Shown: positions 48,425 through 58,648 of the stretch, piece after piece
How the letters are laid out: each line of letters opens with the position of its first letter
Position numbering within the stretch: position 1 is the first letter of the stretch
Assembly: GCF_030867145.1 (NCBI RefSeq)
Contig: NC_134416.1
Span: 93,721,183 to 93,785,182 of the forward strand
DNA from: Opisthocomus hoazin
Taxonomy: Eukaryota; Chordata; Aves; Opisthocomiformes; Opisthocomidae
Length of the DNA stretch: 64,000 bases
Direction: 5' to 3'
Made by a program: the position numbers and the translations under genes
The notes under the pieces: model-generated
The model's database searches: none
Told to the model about the DNA's origin: nothing
Seen by the model: only the letters and a program-made list of their open reading frames with translations

Positions 48425-51400
48425 GTAATCACTGTTAAGGAGTTCTCCGACCCAGGTTATAATATAGTCAGGCTACTAGAAGAGGCAGAATTCTTTCAAT
48501 TATTTTTCCATTTTCCCATGGCTACGTTGTTCTTAGCCTCAAGTTTTCTGTACTCTACATTGGTTGAGATTGCAGTGAAACTGGGCGAGGATTTCCCTTT
48601 TATCTAACAGCTGGGGCCACTACCGAGTGACAAGAGGGATTCTCCATGCCGAGTCCTCCTCTCTCGTCTCCTTTACACGCACAAAGCCACAAAAGCCAAA
48701 GCTCAACAACCTGCAATACTCGCGGACTGCGTGGAGCAAAATTTTTTACACACTTGCTATGAAAATGCAGAGAACTGGAAATCACAGAAAAAAGGTAAAG
48801 GAATTTACAGATGCCTGTTATAGATGCACATCCACAATATATTTTTGAAGTCATCAATAAAGTAATAATTTCCATTTTCATTTGAGGTTTTTTGGTAAAA
48901 ATTTATATAGTCATATATTTATTTATGCATTTATATCATACAAAAACATTTCAAAAAACTGCTTAAACAACCTGACGGTGCAGAAAGTTGATTTCTGCAC
49001 AAGCATGAAATGAACATGAATATTTTGCTGTTCAACACGAATTTGTCCAAATCAGCGTGAGCGTTTTGGTGGGTTGCTGCACGGCGGTGCCTCGCTGACT
49101 GACCTGTGTAAGCGAGGTGTCACAGAGCTGCTGGTCGCGAGCTGTGAAACGGCCACACTCACATGCAAGCGCTTCCAGCTCTTTAGTTTTGTCACTCATG
49201 AGGTATTTAGCATAATATTTACGTCACAGGAATAAAGAGCCTAATTTATCCTTCCGCTTTTGGGGGGTGTAAATGTGAACCATTCTGGCAAATGCCCACT
49301 GACACCACACAGTAAGGCAAACCGCCCAAGCGCAGACGCCGAGACATCCCGCATCTGACTTGGACCAAATGCAAAGCGACAGGTCAGGGGGCAAGGCGGC
49401 AGGTCAGGCTCCCGGCAAACGGCTCTTATCAAGGCTTCTACCACTCCCTCAGTAAGGTTTAGCAAGGTTTGCAAAGGCAGAGCGCAAATTACAGCACAGT
49501 GGCTGTCGCTATATGAAGAGAGGAAAGGATTGCGTGGTTTCCAAACAAAACAACAATCTTCACTGCTGTAGCTAAGAGCTCCCCACGCTAACGCTGGGCA
49601 CATCCCGAAGCACTCAAGGCAGCGATCAGTTACTGACTGATTCCGTCCATAAGGCAGACAAGGAAGCACGCCGCCGGGGCATGAGCAATGTTTTGGCACC
49701 ACCTAATCACGAGGGAAATGAAAAAACATTTACAAAGGCAGAAAGTTCACCCTCAGGGACTGAGCAAAGGAAGAGACCGCTCAGCTCCGTGAGCGTTCAG
49801 TAGGTCACCTCACGTCAGACTTCAGCGAGGTGAGCGAAAGACCATACTGGGATGCACTCAGATTGCTCCCCAGGTTTCACGCCTCCACATTCCTTCCTCA
49901 ATGATCACAAGTATTATCAGTAAACTTAGAGTCACGGAAGGACTTGGGGGACACGCTCTCTAAATCCAAAAGCATGAGGCCAAGACACTGCTAATGCTGA
50001 TCCCTCCTCGCCCGTCCCCAAGGGAGCCAGCGACCGCAGGGCAGGGATCTCTCCCGCAGCAAACAGCACTAGGAAAAGACAGAATTGCAATGCTCAGTTT
50101 GGCTTTGCTTAAAGCTCTTCTTGGGTCAAGGCAGTGCTGACCCTGCTCCCTAAGCCGCTCAGTGGTCTCGCTGTCATACGCATTTAGAGATGCAAGCACA
50201 ACCAAAAGGCAGTATTTACACAGTTCTTATTACTTTTTACTGACACTCCTGTAGTTATTTCTTATCCTTCAAAACAGAGAGTAAGTCCCCCTTATCAGAT
50301 GTTCTTTAAGAACTACTGACTATTTAAAGTAATAAAAGTTTTCACATCAGCATTTAAGGAAATGCTCTCTTCTGTTGCTAACAGGTGGGAAATCTAGTAG
50401 AAATGAGAACTGGTTACTCATAAGGGGTATTAGCAGCCAAAATACCAGAAGTCATTCAGCGTGACCTGGATAGGCTGGAAAGTTGGGCAGAGAGGAACCT
50501 GATGAGGTTCAACAAGGGCAAGTGCAGGGTCCTGCACCTGGGGAGGAACAACCCCAAGCACCAGTACAGGCTTGGGGCGGACCTGCTGGAGAGCAGCTCT
50601 GCGGAGAGGGACCTGGGAGTGCTGGTGGACGACAGGTTAACCATGAGCCAGCAGTGTGCCCTGGCTGCCAAGAAAGCCAATGGGATCCTGGGGTGCATTA
50701 AGAGGAGTGTGGGCAGCAGGACGAGGGAGGTTCTCCTTCCCCTCTACACTGCCCTGGTGAGGCCTCATCTGGAGTACTGTGTCCAGTTCTGGGTTCCCAG
50801 TTCAAGAAAGATGAGGAGCTACTGGAGAGAGTCCAGCGGAGGGCTACAAGGTTGATGAGGGGACTGGAACATCTCCCCTACGAGGAGAGGCTGAGGGAAC
50901 TGGGCTTGTTCAGCCTGAAGAAGAGAAGGCTGAGAGGGGACCTTATAAATGCTTATAAATATCTGAAGGGTGGGTGTCAGGAGGACGGGGCCAAGCTCTT
51001 TTCAGTGGTGCCCAGCGACAGGACAAGGGGCAATGGGCACAAACTGAGGCACAGGAAGTTCCGTCTGAACATGAGGAAGAACTTCTTCCCTCTGAGGGTG
51101 ACGGAGCCCTGGCACAGGCTGCCCAGGGAGGTTGTGGAGTCTCCTTCTCTGGAGATATTCAAGACCCGCCTGGACAAGGTCCTGTGCAGCCTGCTCTGGG
51201 TGACTCTGCTTCGGCAGGAGGGTTGGACTAGATGACCCACAGAGGTCCCTTCCAACTCCTAGCATTCTGTGATTCTGTGATTCTGTGAAGTTGTATGAAC
51301 TTTATGCAATTGAGCATTGCTATTAATTTAAATAATTAAGTCTAAAATAGACATTTTGAGCTCATAAAACCTTTATCTATGATATTCTATTATAGATTCT

Positions 51401-51927
51401 CTAACCAGAGGAATCTAAACATTTGTTGCAAGTTCCAGACTAAAATGACTCCCAACTTCATTTTCCTCCATGTCTGTAATTGATATACACACCAGTTTAA
51501 TGCAAAAAAAAAAAAAAGTAATGAGTACACACACACACGTCTGTTATTTTAGCAAAGACTTTGTCTGTGTGCCTTTATAATTTCTGCACACATAAAAACA
51601 GGGTTTGCTCTGGGCTCGAGTTGAAAAAGCACAGGGTTTTGGATGTTGTCACTGATTAATCACCTAAATTCTTAGGACTACTCTATGTGAGCATAGATGT
51701 TAATGGGCTCCTTCATACACCATCTTTTCTCTCTTTTTTTTGACATTCAAGGAGCGTTACAGGTGCAAGTGGTGTAAGTAACTTTCATATAGAACTACAT
51801 TAAAACAGATTACGCAGCTTCTGGAAATTCCTGATGCTTCGTATCGCTTTACTTGGAGGAATTCTCTCAGCATTACAAAGCCCACCGCGAAGACTGACCA
51901 CCTTTGAGGTGTCGGCAAAAAGGATAT
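48425..51927 (-). other. E2F3: U12-type AT-AC intron of E2F3
   Basis: This 3,503 bp intron begins ATATCCTTTT and ends GATTAC. A TCCTTAAC branch motif at 48441-48434 places the branch A (48435) 10 bases before the intron end. All three match the minor-spliceosome consensus, and splicing here is the only joint that keeps the E2F3 frame (CAG AG|A TTA = Gln-Arg-Leu). A CR1 element (50452-51297) sits inside in the opposite orientation. The E2F family is among those known to carry minor introns. Confidence 0.93.
50452..51297 (+). mobile_element. CR1 LINE, 5'-truncated, well preserved
   Basis: About 845 bp with two long overlapping frames. The first holds [20 protein letters not shown] and [21 protein letters not shown] one-base slip near 50815 leads into [20 protein letters not shown] and [20 protein letters not shown]. 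The 3' end has the ATTCTGTG unit repeated. This is the least decayed copy in the window, and it lies in the U12 intron of E2F3, antisense to the gene. Confidence 0.96.
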
Positions 51928-52086
51928 CTCTGATTCTCCGAGTCCTCTGTTAGCAGCTTGAGGTCCAGGGTGCAGCTTTGGATTAGCTCATCCAGTTTCT
52001 TCTCTTCCTGAGTCAGTTCGGTCACCTCCTTGGTGAGGCCTTGACGCTGTGCCAGCATGCCCCCGTCGTCTGACAGACTGCAGCCC
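51928..52086 (-). CDS. E2F3: E2F3 exon 4: dimerisation leucine-zipper region
   Basis: This 159 bp exon runs from a CTGTATCTGCAG acceptor to CAGAG|ATATCCTT. The peptide runs [20 protein letters not shown], then [20 protein letters not shown], then [12 protein letters not shown], with AG as the first two bases of an Arg codon. The leucine/hydrophobic heptads match the coiled-coil segment that pairs with DP proteins in E2F1-3. The 5' splice site after this exon is not GT: it reads ATATCCTTTT, the consensus of a U12-type AT-AC intron. Joining to A|TTA at 48424 restores Arg-Leu-Ala-Tyr, the expected protein sequence. Confidence 0.96.
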
Positions 52087-52665
52087 CTGCAGATACAGAG
52101 GAGGAAGACGCCATTTCGGCGTTTGCCAAGCTTGATCCCGCGCTAGGGGAAAGGGAAGAGGCAGGCTTTCACAGCATAGATCAAGTCCTTAGCTCCTTCT
52201 CCCTAAACCTGCCCATAGCGAGTCAACTTGAACTACGTTTTCCAGAAAAAGCGTCTTTTTATCATGACAACACATTCTGGAACCACCACCAAGATGGAAA
52301 AGGCGAATCCTTCTAAGCTCTTCCAAAATCTTCTTTCTAATGCCTCTCTCCTCTAACCACAGACTGAAGAAGACCAAGGAAGGCAGTAGGTAGAGCTGTG
52401 TACGCAAAAAACTCACTCTGCTTGCAAAAGCAAATGAGTTAATCCAGTGTTCAGACAAAATACTGGTTTCTAATTTCGCCAACAAATGCTATGTATACAC
52501 TGAAAACCTGCCTTAACAGAAGAAGAAAGTTTTATCCTGATAGAAGGCGTTCTGGATGATTGCTTAAAGCAAAGTGTTAGACTGGAAGGTGGGAGAAGAA
52601 AAACACTGCTCCTCTGTGACAGTGAAATCAGCCAGCAGCAATGGAAAAGGATAATGAATACTCAC
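52087..52665 (-). other. E2F3 intron between exons 3 and 4
   Basis: This 579 bp intron has donor AT|GTGAGT and a pyrimidine-rich acceptor ending CTGCAG. I see no repeat or further exon in it. Confidence 0.9.
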
Positions 52666-52885
52666 ATCCACTGAATGTTGTTTTTGGATTTTTTCTTTAT
52701 GAGATGGATGCCTTCCAGTACATTGGTGATATCATAAATCCTCCTTTTTTGCACCTTGAGGACCTCTGCCGCTCTGTTCAAATCTAAGACCCCATCAGGA
52801 GACTGGCTCAGCAACTGAATGAACTTCTTTGTAAGAAGGCCAAGTGATGTATCATACCGAGTCTTTTCTGAAGGAGATTTTGGAG
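52666..52885 (-). CDS. E2F3: E2F3 exon 3: winged-helix DNA-binding domain
   Basis: This 220 bp exon follows a long pyrimidine tract and CCAAG acceptor, and ends TGG AT|GTGAGT. It encodes most of the E2F winged helix. [20 protein letters not shown] is helix 1, [19 protein letters not shown] contains the recognition helix, and [20 protein letters not shown] completes the wing. The [12 protein letters not shown] signature contacts the GCGC core in E2F-DP-DNA structures (family knowledge). All signature residues are intact, with no stop or frameshift. The split ATG (Met) codon at the 3' junction is completed by G of the next exon, giving W-M-G-C-S. Confidence 0.97.
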
Positions 52886-55116
52886 CTTGGAAAGAAAAGA
52901 GAAAAAAAAAAAAACAACCAGATAAATCAGCTTTCTCATTTTGGTTCCGAAAGCAGAATCTAGAAATGAAAGGACACGTATTACAGATACTTCTTTCATT
53001 TTTACTAAAGAAATCTCTCAAACCTCTGCATTAAGACACAACTTACCTCTGGGTATTTATTTGTATTTCAAGATGTACTTTTCCAAAAGTCACAGGTACA
53101 TGAGCAAATACGTACATTTTTTTTTAAATGCAAATATTTCCATTAGTCTGACATATAGCAATATTCTACTTAGGCTTCCACTATGTGGATTCTTAATAGT
53201 ATTTTCAGTATCTATTTATCCTGGCAGCAATACCAAAAATTCCCCTATGACTCTCCTTCGCCAGGCTGATAGCCAGCTTTCATCAGGGTTTGATTTTCCC
53301 CTCTCGTCAGATAAGTGTTTCACATGCAATTAAGCAGGACTGAGGTGTACTTCAGTGGGTGAACACAATGACAGATTCCATCAGCGCCAGACTCCACGGC
53401 TTACAGAAAACTCAAGTGAATTAGAGGAGATTAATGGAAGATACGATTTATAATCATCATTTCTCCACAACCAAACAATGCTCAAACTGGGCAAGAGTAT
53501 CCACTTCTTTTAAATTAGAAGTCAGCAAATGCCTTGGATCTTACTAGACAACTCCCATTTTTCACTCACAAATGTAGCATCTATATACTTAATAAACAGG
53601 CTTTTAAGAGTTTAAATATGTAGATCAGAATAATTTCTAATTCTAAACGTTCAAGGCCTTTGTGTCAAGGGAAACAAGCCAGCTGTTATGCTGGACTGAC
53701 ACATCTCAAACCTCTCATTTGCTTCAGGCATTATGCAGGATGGATCTTAGGCTGATCTGTTGGTCATTTGCATGTTTTCAAGGTTCAGGTCCCACACTTC
53801 TTTGCAGAAGTCAGTTAAAACTGAAATCCTGCCTGACAGCGAATCTTTAGACTACCCTGAAATATTTTGAAGGACATGATGGCCCTATGAAAACCAATTA
53901 ACTGCCTGTTTGCAAGGAGAACCTGCTGCATCTCATTCTTTGGTAGATTCAGGGCTTGTCTGCACTAGAAAATGAAAGAAAATTCCTATCAGTTAGGTGA
54001 CCTTGTGAATTTAGAGCAGGATGGGTTTTGTTTGTCGTTTTAATTTGGGGTTTGGAAAAGAGTAAGAGGATCAGAGTGAGAAGGGCAAGAGGCTGTTTGA
54101 CCCCACCTAAAAAGGCACGTGCTCCTGGCCATGCAGCGAGGAAGTTCTCTGTACGGCCTTACCAACACTGCAGCAGCATCCTGCACTCCAAACGGTGCTG
54201 AACTTCCGTGAGAACGCATTTCAAATTAAATGGACTTGATTTAGCTTAATGAAGTTTAGTTTAATTAGAACAGCTGCGGTTGTTTAACTTGTCCGCTTTA
54301 AGTTCACATCTTCAGCTAATTTCACTTTTCCCATCTGCCTCAACAGAAACACAACTTAGTCTGGTGAGGAGGGACAAGTACCCCTTTGCATCTGTTGCTT
54401 TCCCATCACTACCACTGCTGCCCCAGTCCTCCTTTTTGCCCGTTCCCCTCCCTCTGCGACCCCAGTTCTCCTGCTGAAATCCCCCGAACAAGACAGCAAG
54501 GCTACACCCCCAGTTCCTGTTGCAAGAAACCTACTGCCCAAGGCAATACAGATGTGCAAAAATTAATACTTGCAGCAGCTAAGCAGTGGCACTAATAATC
54601 TAGTCATATTGCGGGGAGAGAAGGCAGCTCAGAGCCCACAAGAAGCACTGAGCCTTCAGGGCTGCCGGGGCACAGCTACCGCTCTTTGCAGATCCCTGCC
54701 CGGGGGAAGGAGCCCGGCCCATCGCCTGCTGTAACCTTCGCGAGGAAGGAGGAGGCTGGCCTGATTCACCTTGCCTAATAACGGTGCGTTTGGTCCCGTC
54801 GTAATATCTTGATGCCTCAGCATCTGCCCCTCCTGAGCATCCCCAGCGTCATGTCCTTGGCTGAAGAGGAGGTCCTGGGCAGCGAGGCTGGACAGACCCA
54901 GCAGGGAGGAGACCCTGCGGCCCCTCGGCAGCTCCGCACCGGCCGACCGATGCCCGCCGCGGTGGGGATGAGCATGTTGCATGCGCACCCAGGTGAGGAC
55001 AGTGACGAACACAGGTTTTTAGCCAGGTAACACAGTCAGTTGTACTGGTTCACTCTGATCTCAAGGTAGTGAAATCAAAAACTCTGTGCCATACCGCGTG
55101 TGAGAAGTTCCCTTAC
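52886..55116 (-). other. E2F3 intron between exons 2 and 3
   Basis: This intron of about 2.2 kb has donor A|GTAAGG. Its 3' end has a long T-rich tract (minus strand) before CCAAG. A moderately GC-rich patch near 54650-54990 includes several CpGs and chance open frames. No repeat is recognised. Confidence 0.85.
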
Positions 55117-55228
55117 TTTTTGGACTGTCTGGACTTCTTGTCGCAGCTCTTCCTTTCCCCTTTGGAGTCTTTAGTCCTTCTGCAAGATACTGGTGGCCAC
55201 TTTCTCCTAGCTCCAGCCTTCGTTTTGC
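55117..55228 (-). CDS. E2F3: E2F3 exon 2: cyclin A-binding / NLS segment
   Basis: This is a 112 bp exon with 37 full codons plus one base. It starts after a TTTTAACAG acceptor and ends at A|GTAAGG. The peptide begins [15 protein letters not shown], the KRRL-containing motif that binds cyclin A/CDK2 and overlaps the nuclear localisation signal in E2F1-3. A basic Ser/Pro-rich linker follows (TPKGKGR, RSPDSPK) with potential CDK sites. The exon opens in phase 0, as needed to join either E2F3a or E2F3b first exons. Its last base joins CT of the next exon to give Thr. The domain role comes from family knowledge; the boundaries are read from the sequence. Confidence 0.95.
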
Positions 55229-57279
55229 CTGTTAAAATAAAAACACAGTAATTTTTTTTTAATTGATGGATTGTTAAGAAGTGTATTTCACTGTATCGAA
55301 CACAACAGTGGGGTTACAGGAAAGGCAGCAGTGAACTGTTCACAGCAAGGTCCTGCACCAGTACAGGTTCATACCTCATATTCATCACAAGGGAATCTAA
55401 CTATTTATGGGAGTCTAAAGGTGGACTTCGACATTTCACTCTCAAAGGCTAGGTCGATGGTTTTGTGTGGAAAATTCAGCAATTTTTTTCCTTTGAGAAG
55501 CTGAGTGACAGTCGTATGACCTGCTTCAGTCTGGTCTGGACCTTTTTAAATACACACGAAAGATTGCTACATCCACGTGAGTTGAGAACGTTTCAGTTAA
55601 GAAAACCAAAGATGAACAAAGTATGCACCCCCAAAGCTACGTTTCTTTGGAAAAACTCCTTCGGCCCATACAAGTCTGTGCCCAGGTAGTATTAGTGCAA
55701 GCTACATTTTTCCTTCCCCATTTGAAAGGATGGCTTTGAGAGGACCGGTAACTTCCACTACTATGAGCTTTCCGTCAACGAAATACGAGACACGACATCA
55801 AGAGCAGCGTTGGACAGCTGTTCTCCTCTGCTTGTCAACAATTGTTGTCCTCAGTGAAAGCACAACCACTACATTTATTTCACATTAACTAGCACGTCTG
55901 CATTAAAGCTGCCTACGTAAAAGCAAGGTGGAGCAAAAGTAGTACCAGAAAGATGATGCCTGAAAATCAGCTGAATGTTGCACTCAGCTGAAAGGAAAGC
56001 TGCGTGCATCTGAATAATAAAAATAATGAATGAAACTGTTCAACCACGCAACAGAGAAACTGCAATGAAAACCACTGCCAATATGAATTTTGTTCCTAGA
56101 CAGAAACACAATCTACTGTCTTTGGAAACAATTCTATACCCTGCCGTGGTACTCAGGTTACTGAAATTAAATCTGGGGATACTTGTTATCCTAACAATAG
56201 AAAGAACATTACCCGGCAAGACACAGGAAAAAAAGAAAAATAAGTCTTATGTCTAATGAAGTTTAGCCAAATAACTGTTTCCGAATAATGTTGTGTATTC
56301 AGCTAGGTAGAATAATTCAAAGAATTGTATTTGGTTGCTCTTTAGACTTGCCCCAAAGGGTTGCATCATATTCTGCTCCTCAGTGAACCAAGATAAAATA
56401 ACACATTCTGCTACGGAGTTGCAGACAGATACTTTTGCATTGTGGATTCAGCTTATGTGTTTTACTTTGGGTCTGTGACCTAGAGAGGGCTCTGAATATA
56501 TTCATTTTTACGCATTTATTTACGGATAGCTAACTAACATCTTTGTACCGGGCTCCATTTGCAAACCTCAAACTTATCAAAAGGCAAGTTAAAGCACATG
56601 AAACTCGTAAGCCCACGCGTTTAACAGCGTGTGCAGAGAGCTCAAGCCACTCTTCTCTATTTTGTGTGAAGGGGCAAGGTGCTAATTCACCGGTGGCAGA
56701 GCAGAGCTGAACAAACTGCATCCCCCTAACCAACGCAGGCACCGGGCTCCCGGCCCGCTGGTGGCAGCTTCTCAGGGCATCAAACACCTCCACTCCTCTC
56801 CCCCAGACCTCGGCTCTGTAATCCAAGGACACAGATTTTAAAAAGGTCAACTGTTCACAAAAGCATCCTGCTAATATGTTGAGCCAAGGTAATTGGATTA
56901 AATTAAGATTACAGCTATTCCACAGGGAGAAATACATTTCACACTTGTTTTAAGGAAGTGTTTTTTCACCCTGAGAACCATAAGAAAAGGAAGGAGGGGT
57001 GAAAAGGGAACAATTCAGGGCGTGGGAAGACTAGGCCAAAGGGATACAATTAAAGATTAAAGAGAATCTCAAAACCAGGTGGGAGAAGGAGGGGAAATGC
57101 TACAGACTTCAAATCCAGAGATTTGCAGCAGCTCTCTCCATCAGCAGAGAAACTTCGGTTTGGACCGTGCATCAAGACTTTTTGTCTCAACTTGTTTGGC
57201 GAGGCACGGAACACCGGTATTTCGCCCCTGCTTTTGTGGTTAAAACACTCGCAACTTTCTCCTGCAAACTTCAAATAGC

Positions 57280-57480
57280 CAGGTTCGGTAGCAAGAGCAC
57301 GAGCAGCAGCACGAGGCCGTCCGCGTGTGTCGGGGGTGTCACCGAGACGTCGGTCTCCCCAGCGTGCCGCACCCGCGGGCAGCGCAGGGCTGCTGGCCAC
57401 CTTCTCAAAGAACACCAGGCAGCAGGGACAGCGCGACGAGATGGGTGTCTTGGAGGGCGCGAAGCAGGCAGAAAAACCTG
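57280..57480. promoter_or_regulatory. CpG-rich patch in E2F3 intron 1
   Basis: This stretch of about 200 bp has roughly 20 CpG dinucleotides in otherwise CpG-poor intron DNA, plus a TTTGGCGA E2F-like site just outside at about 57194. Mammalian E2F3 has a second promoter within intron 1 for E2F3b, so this could be a promoter or enhancer. No matching coding first exon is visible, so the assignment is tentative. Confidence 0.3.
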
Positions 57481-57555
57481 AGAAAGACCAAAATATTTTA
57501 GAAGGGTTTAAAAGAGCTTGGCAAAGTTATCGAGAGGCACTTAGAGCAAACTGGT

Positions 57556-57706
57556 GACTGGTGGAGTCCCCATCCCTGGAGGTGTTCAGAAAACATGTAG
57601 AGGTGGCACTTCGGGATATGGTTTAGTAGGCATGGTGGTGTTGGGTGGATGGTTGGACTTGATGATCTTAGAGGTCTTTTCCAACCTATGATTCTATGAT
57701 ATGAAA
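57556..57706 (+). mobile_element. CR1 LINE 3' end (about 150 bp)
   Basis: It carries the decayed 'gtggagtccccatccctggag' block, then ggttggacttgatgatctta, gaggtcttttccaacc and a tatgattctatgat tail. It lies in E2F3 intron 1. Confidence 0.92.
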
Positions 57707-58628
57707 CCCTAGGGAATGTTTAAATTCTGGCCAGACACTACATATCACTCAGCAAGCGCTTTCTTCCCCTTCCTGTTTTACAAACTTCTTAAGATGCAGG
57801 GTTGAAGTGGTATATTCTCTCAATTTCTTCTTCCCTGACTTACACACCAAATATTTTCTAGCCTTTTCCTAAGTTTTCTAGCCTTTCTCTTTGCACCAGA
57901 TATCCTGGGTGACTCCCAGTTTCTCTCTCCCATTTCCAGAATTATTCATAGAGCTTTCTGATATCAGACTTCCCTTGAGAAATCTCGAGATCTGTGTTCA
58001 GCAACCGGCAGAATCATCGGTAACCCTTTAAAAAATAAAATTTTTTGATTTGCATAACTTATTTCTGCTACAGCAGAAATATATTCATTATCTGCAGCAG
58101 TTTTTGTACAAATTTTGTATTGTCTTTATTTGCATTGTTTGCTCAATCATAGTGTGCAGAACCTTCTGAGGCAGTATGTGGGACCTCCTGAGAAGCAGCA
58201 AGACAAAGGACACCCGCAGAAAGCACCCCCATGACAGGGAAAGATAGGAAGTGTGGTGACTAAGAGCTTCTCAGCAAGATGAAACTAGAGTGCAATGCAT
58301 GGAAGTCAGATTCCTCAAGGAGATCGTGGAAGGATCATAAAGCACAAGAGGCAATGAGACAGGTAAAGCCACAAATTGATACATCCACCAAGAGACAGAA
58401 AAGTAATAGGAAAGCATCCCATTGATCTGAACCGGATGCCTACCCAACCCCTCGGTGGAGACCAAAAATGTTTGGCATCAACTTTTTTGACTCTGTTTTC
58501 TCTTTCAATACTGCGAGCAGCTGCTGATATAGTTACAACTAGGGATCCACTGTTCAGTGCAGACCACCACAACCAGGTGGCACCTCGACTCCTACGTAGT
58601 TACGCCCTTTTAGCTTCAAACCCTCTTT

Positions 58629-58648
58629 AAAAAAAAAAAAAAAAAAAA
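58629..58648 (+). repeat. Poly(A) tract
   Basis: A run of about 20 A in E2F3 intron 1, with no clear retroposon upstream. Confidence 0.95.

Larger units (their letters stand above)
42330..55228 (-). other. E2F3: E2F3 gene, partial (exons 2-7 plus 3'UTR)
   Basis: E2F3 encodes a nuclear transcription factor that pairs with DP proteins, binds TTTSSCGC-type sites and drives S-phase genes; RB restrains it by binding its C-terminus (family knowledge). Six exons on the minus strand splice into one frame, with phases that agree at every junction. Together they encode about 300 residues of the conserved E2F1-3 architecture. E2F3, rather than E2F1 or E2F2, is favoured by the marked-box and C-terminal wording (for example [13 protein letters not shown] and [11 protein letters not shown]) and by the CDKAL1 neighbour downstream. 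The first exon, which distinguishes the E2F3a and E2F3b isoforms, is not found and presumably lies beyond the right edge or went unrecognised in intron 1. The left boundary is an estimate from the distal poly(A) signal. Confidence 0.95.

Noticed and set aside
49241..49702. A 153-codon minus-strand frame in the E2F3 U12 intron
   Set aside because: It is Cys-containing but has no family resemblance; joining it to the flanking exons would break the E2F3 frame.
50977..51265. Minus-strand open frames over the 50452-51297 CR1
   Set aside because: They are antisense shadows of the CR1 ORF2; similar shadows lie over every CR1 copy.
54656..55030. Overlapping open frames on both strands just downstream of E2F3 exon 2
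   Set aside because: They lie within an intron, with no motif and no splice sites that keep the E2F3 frame.
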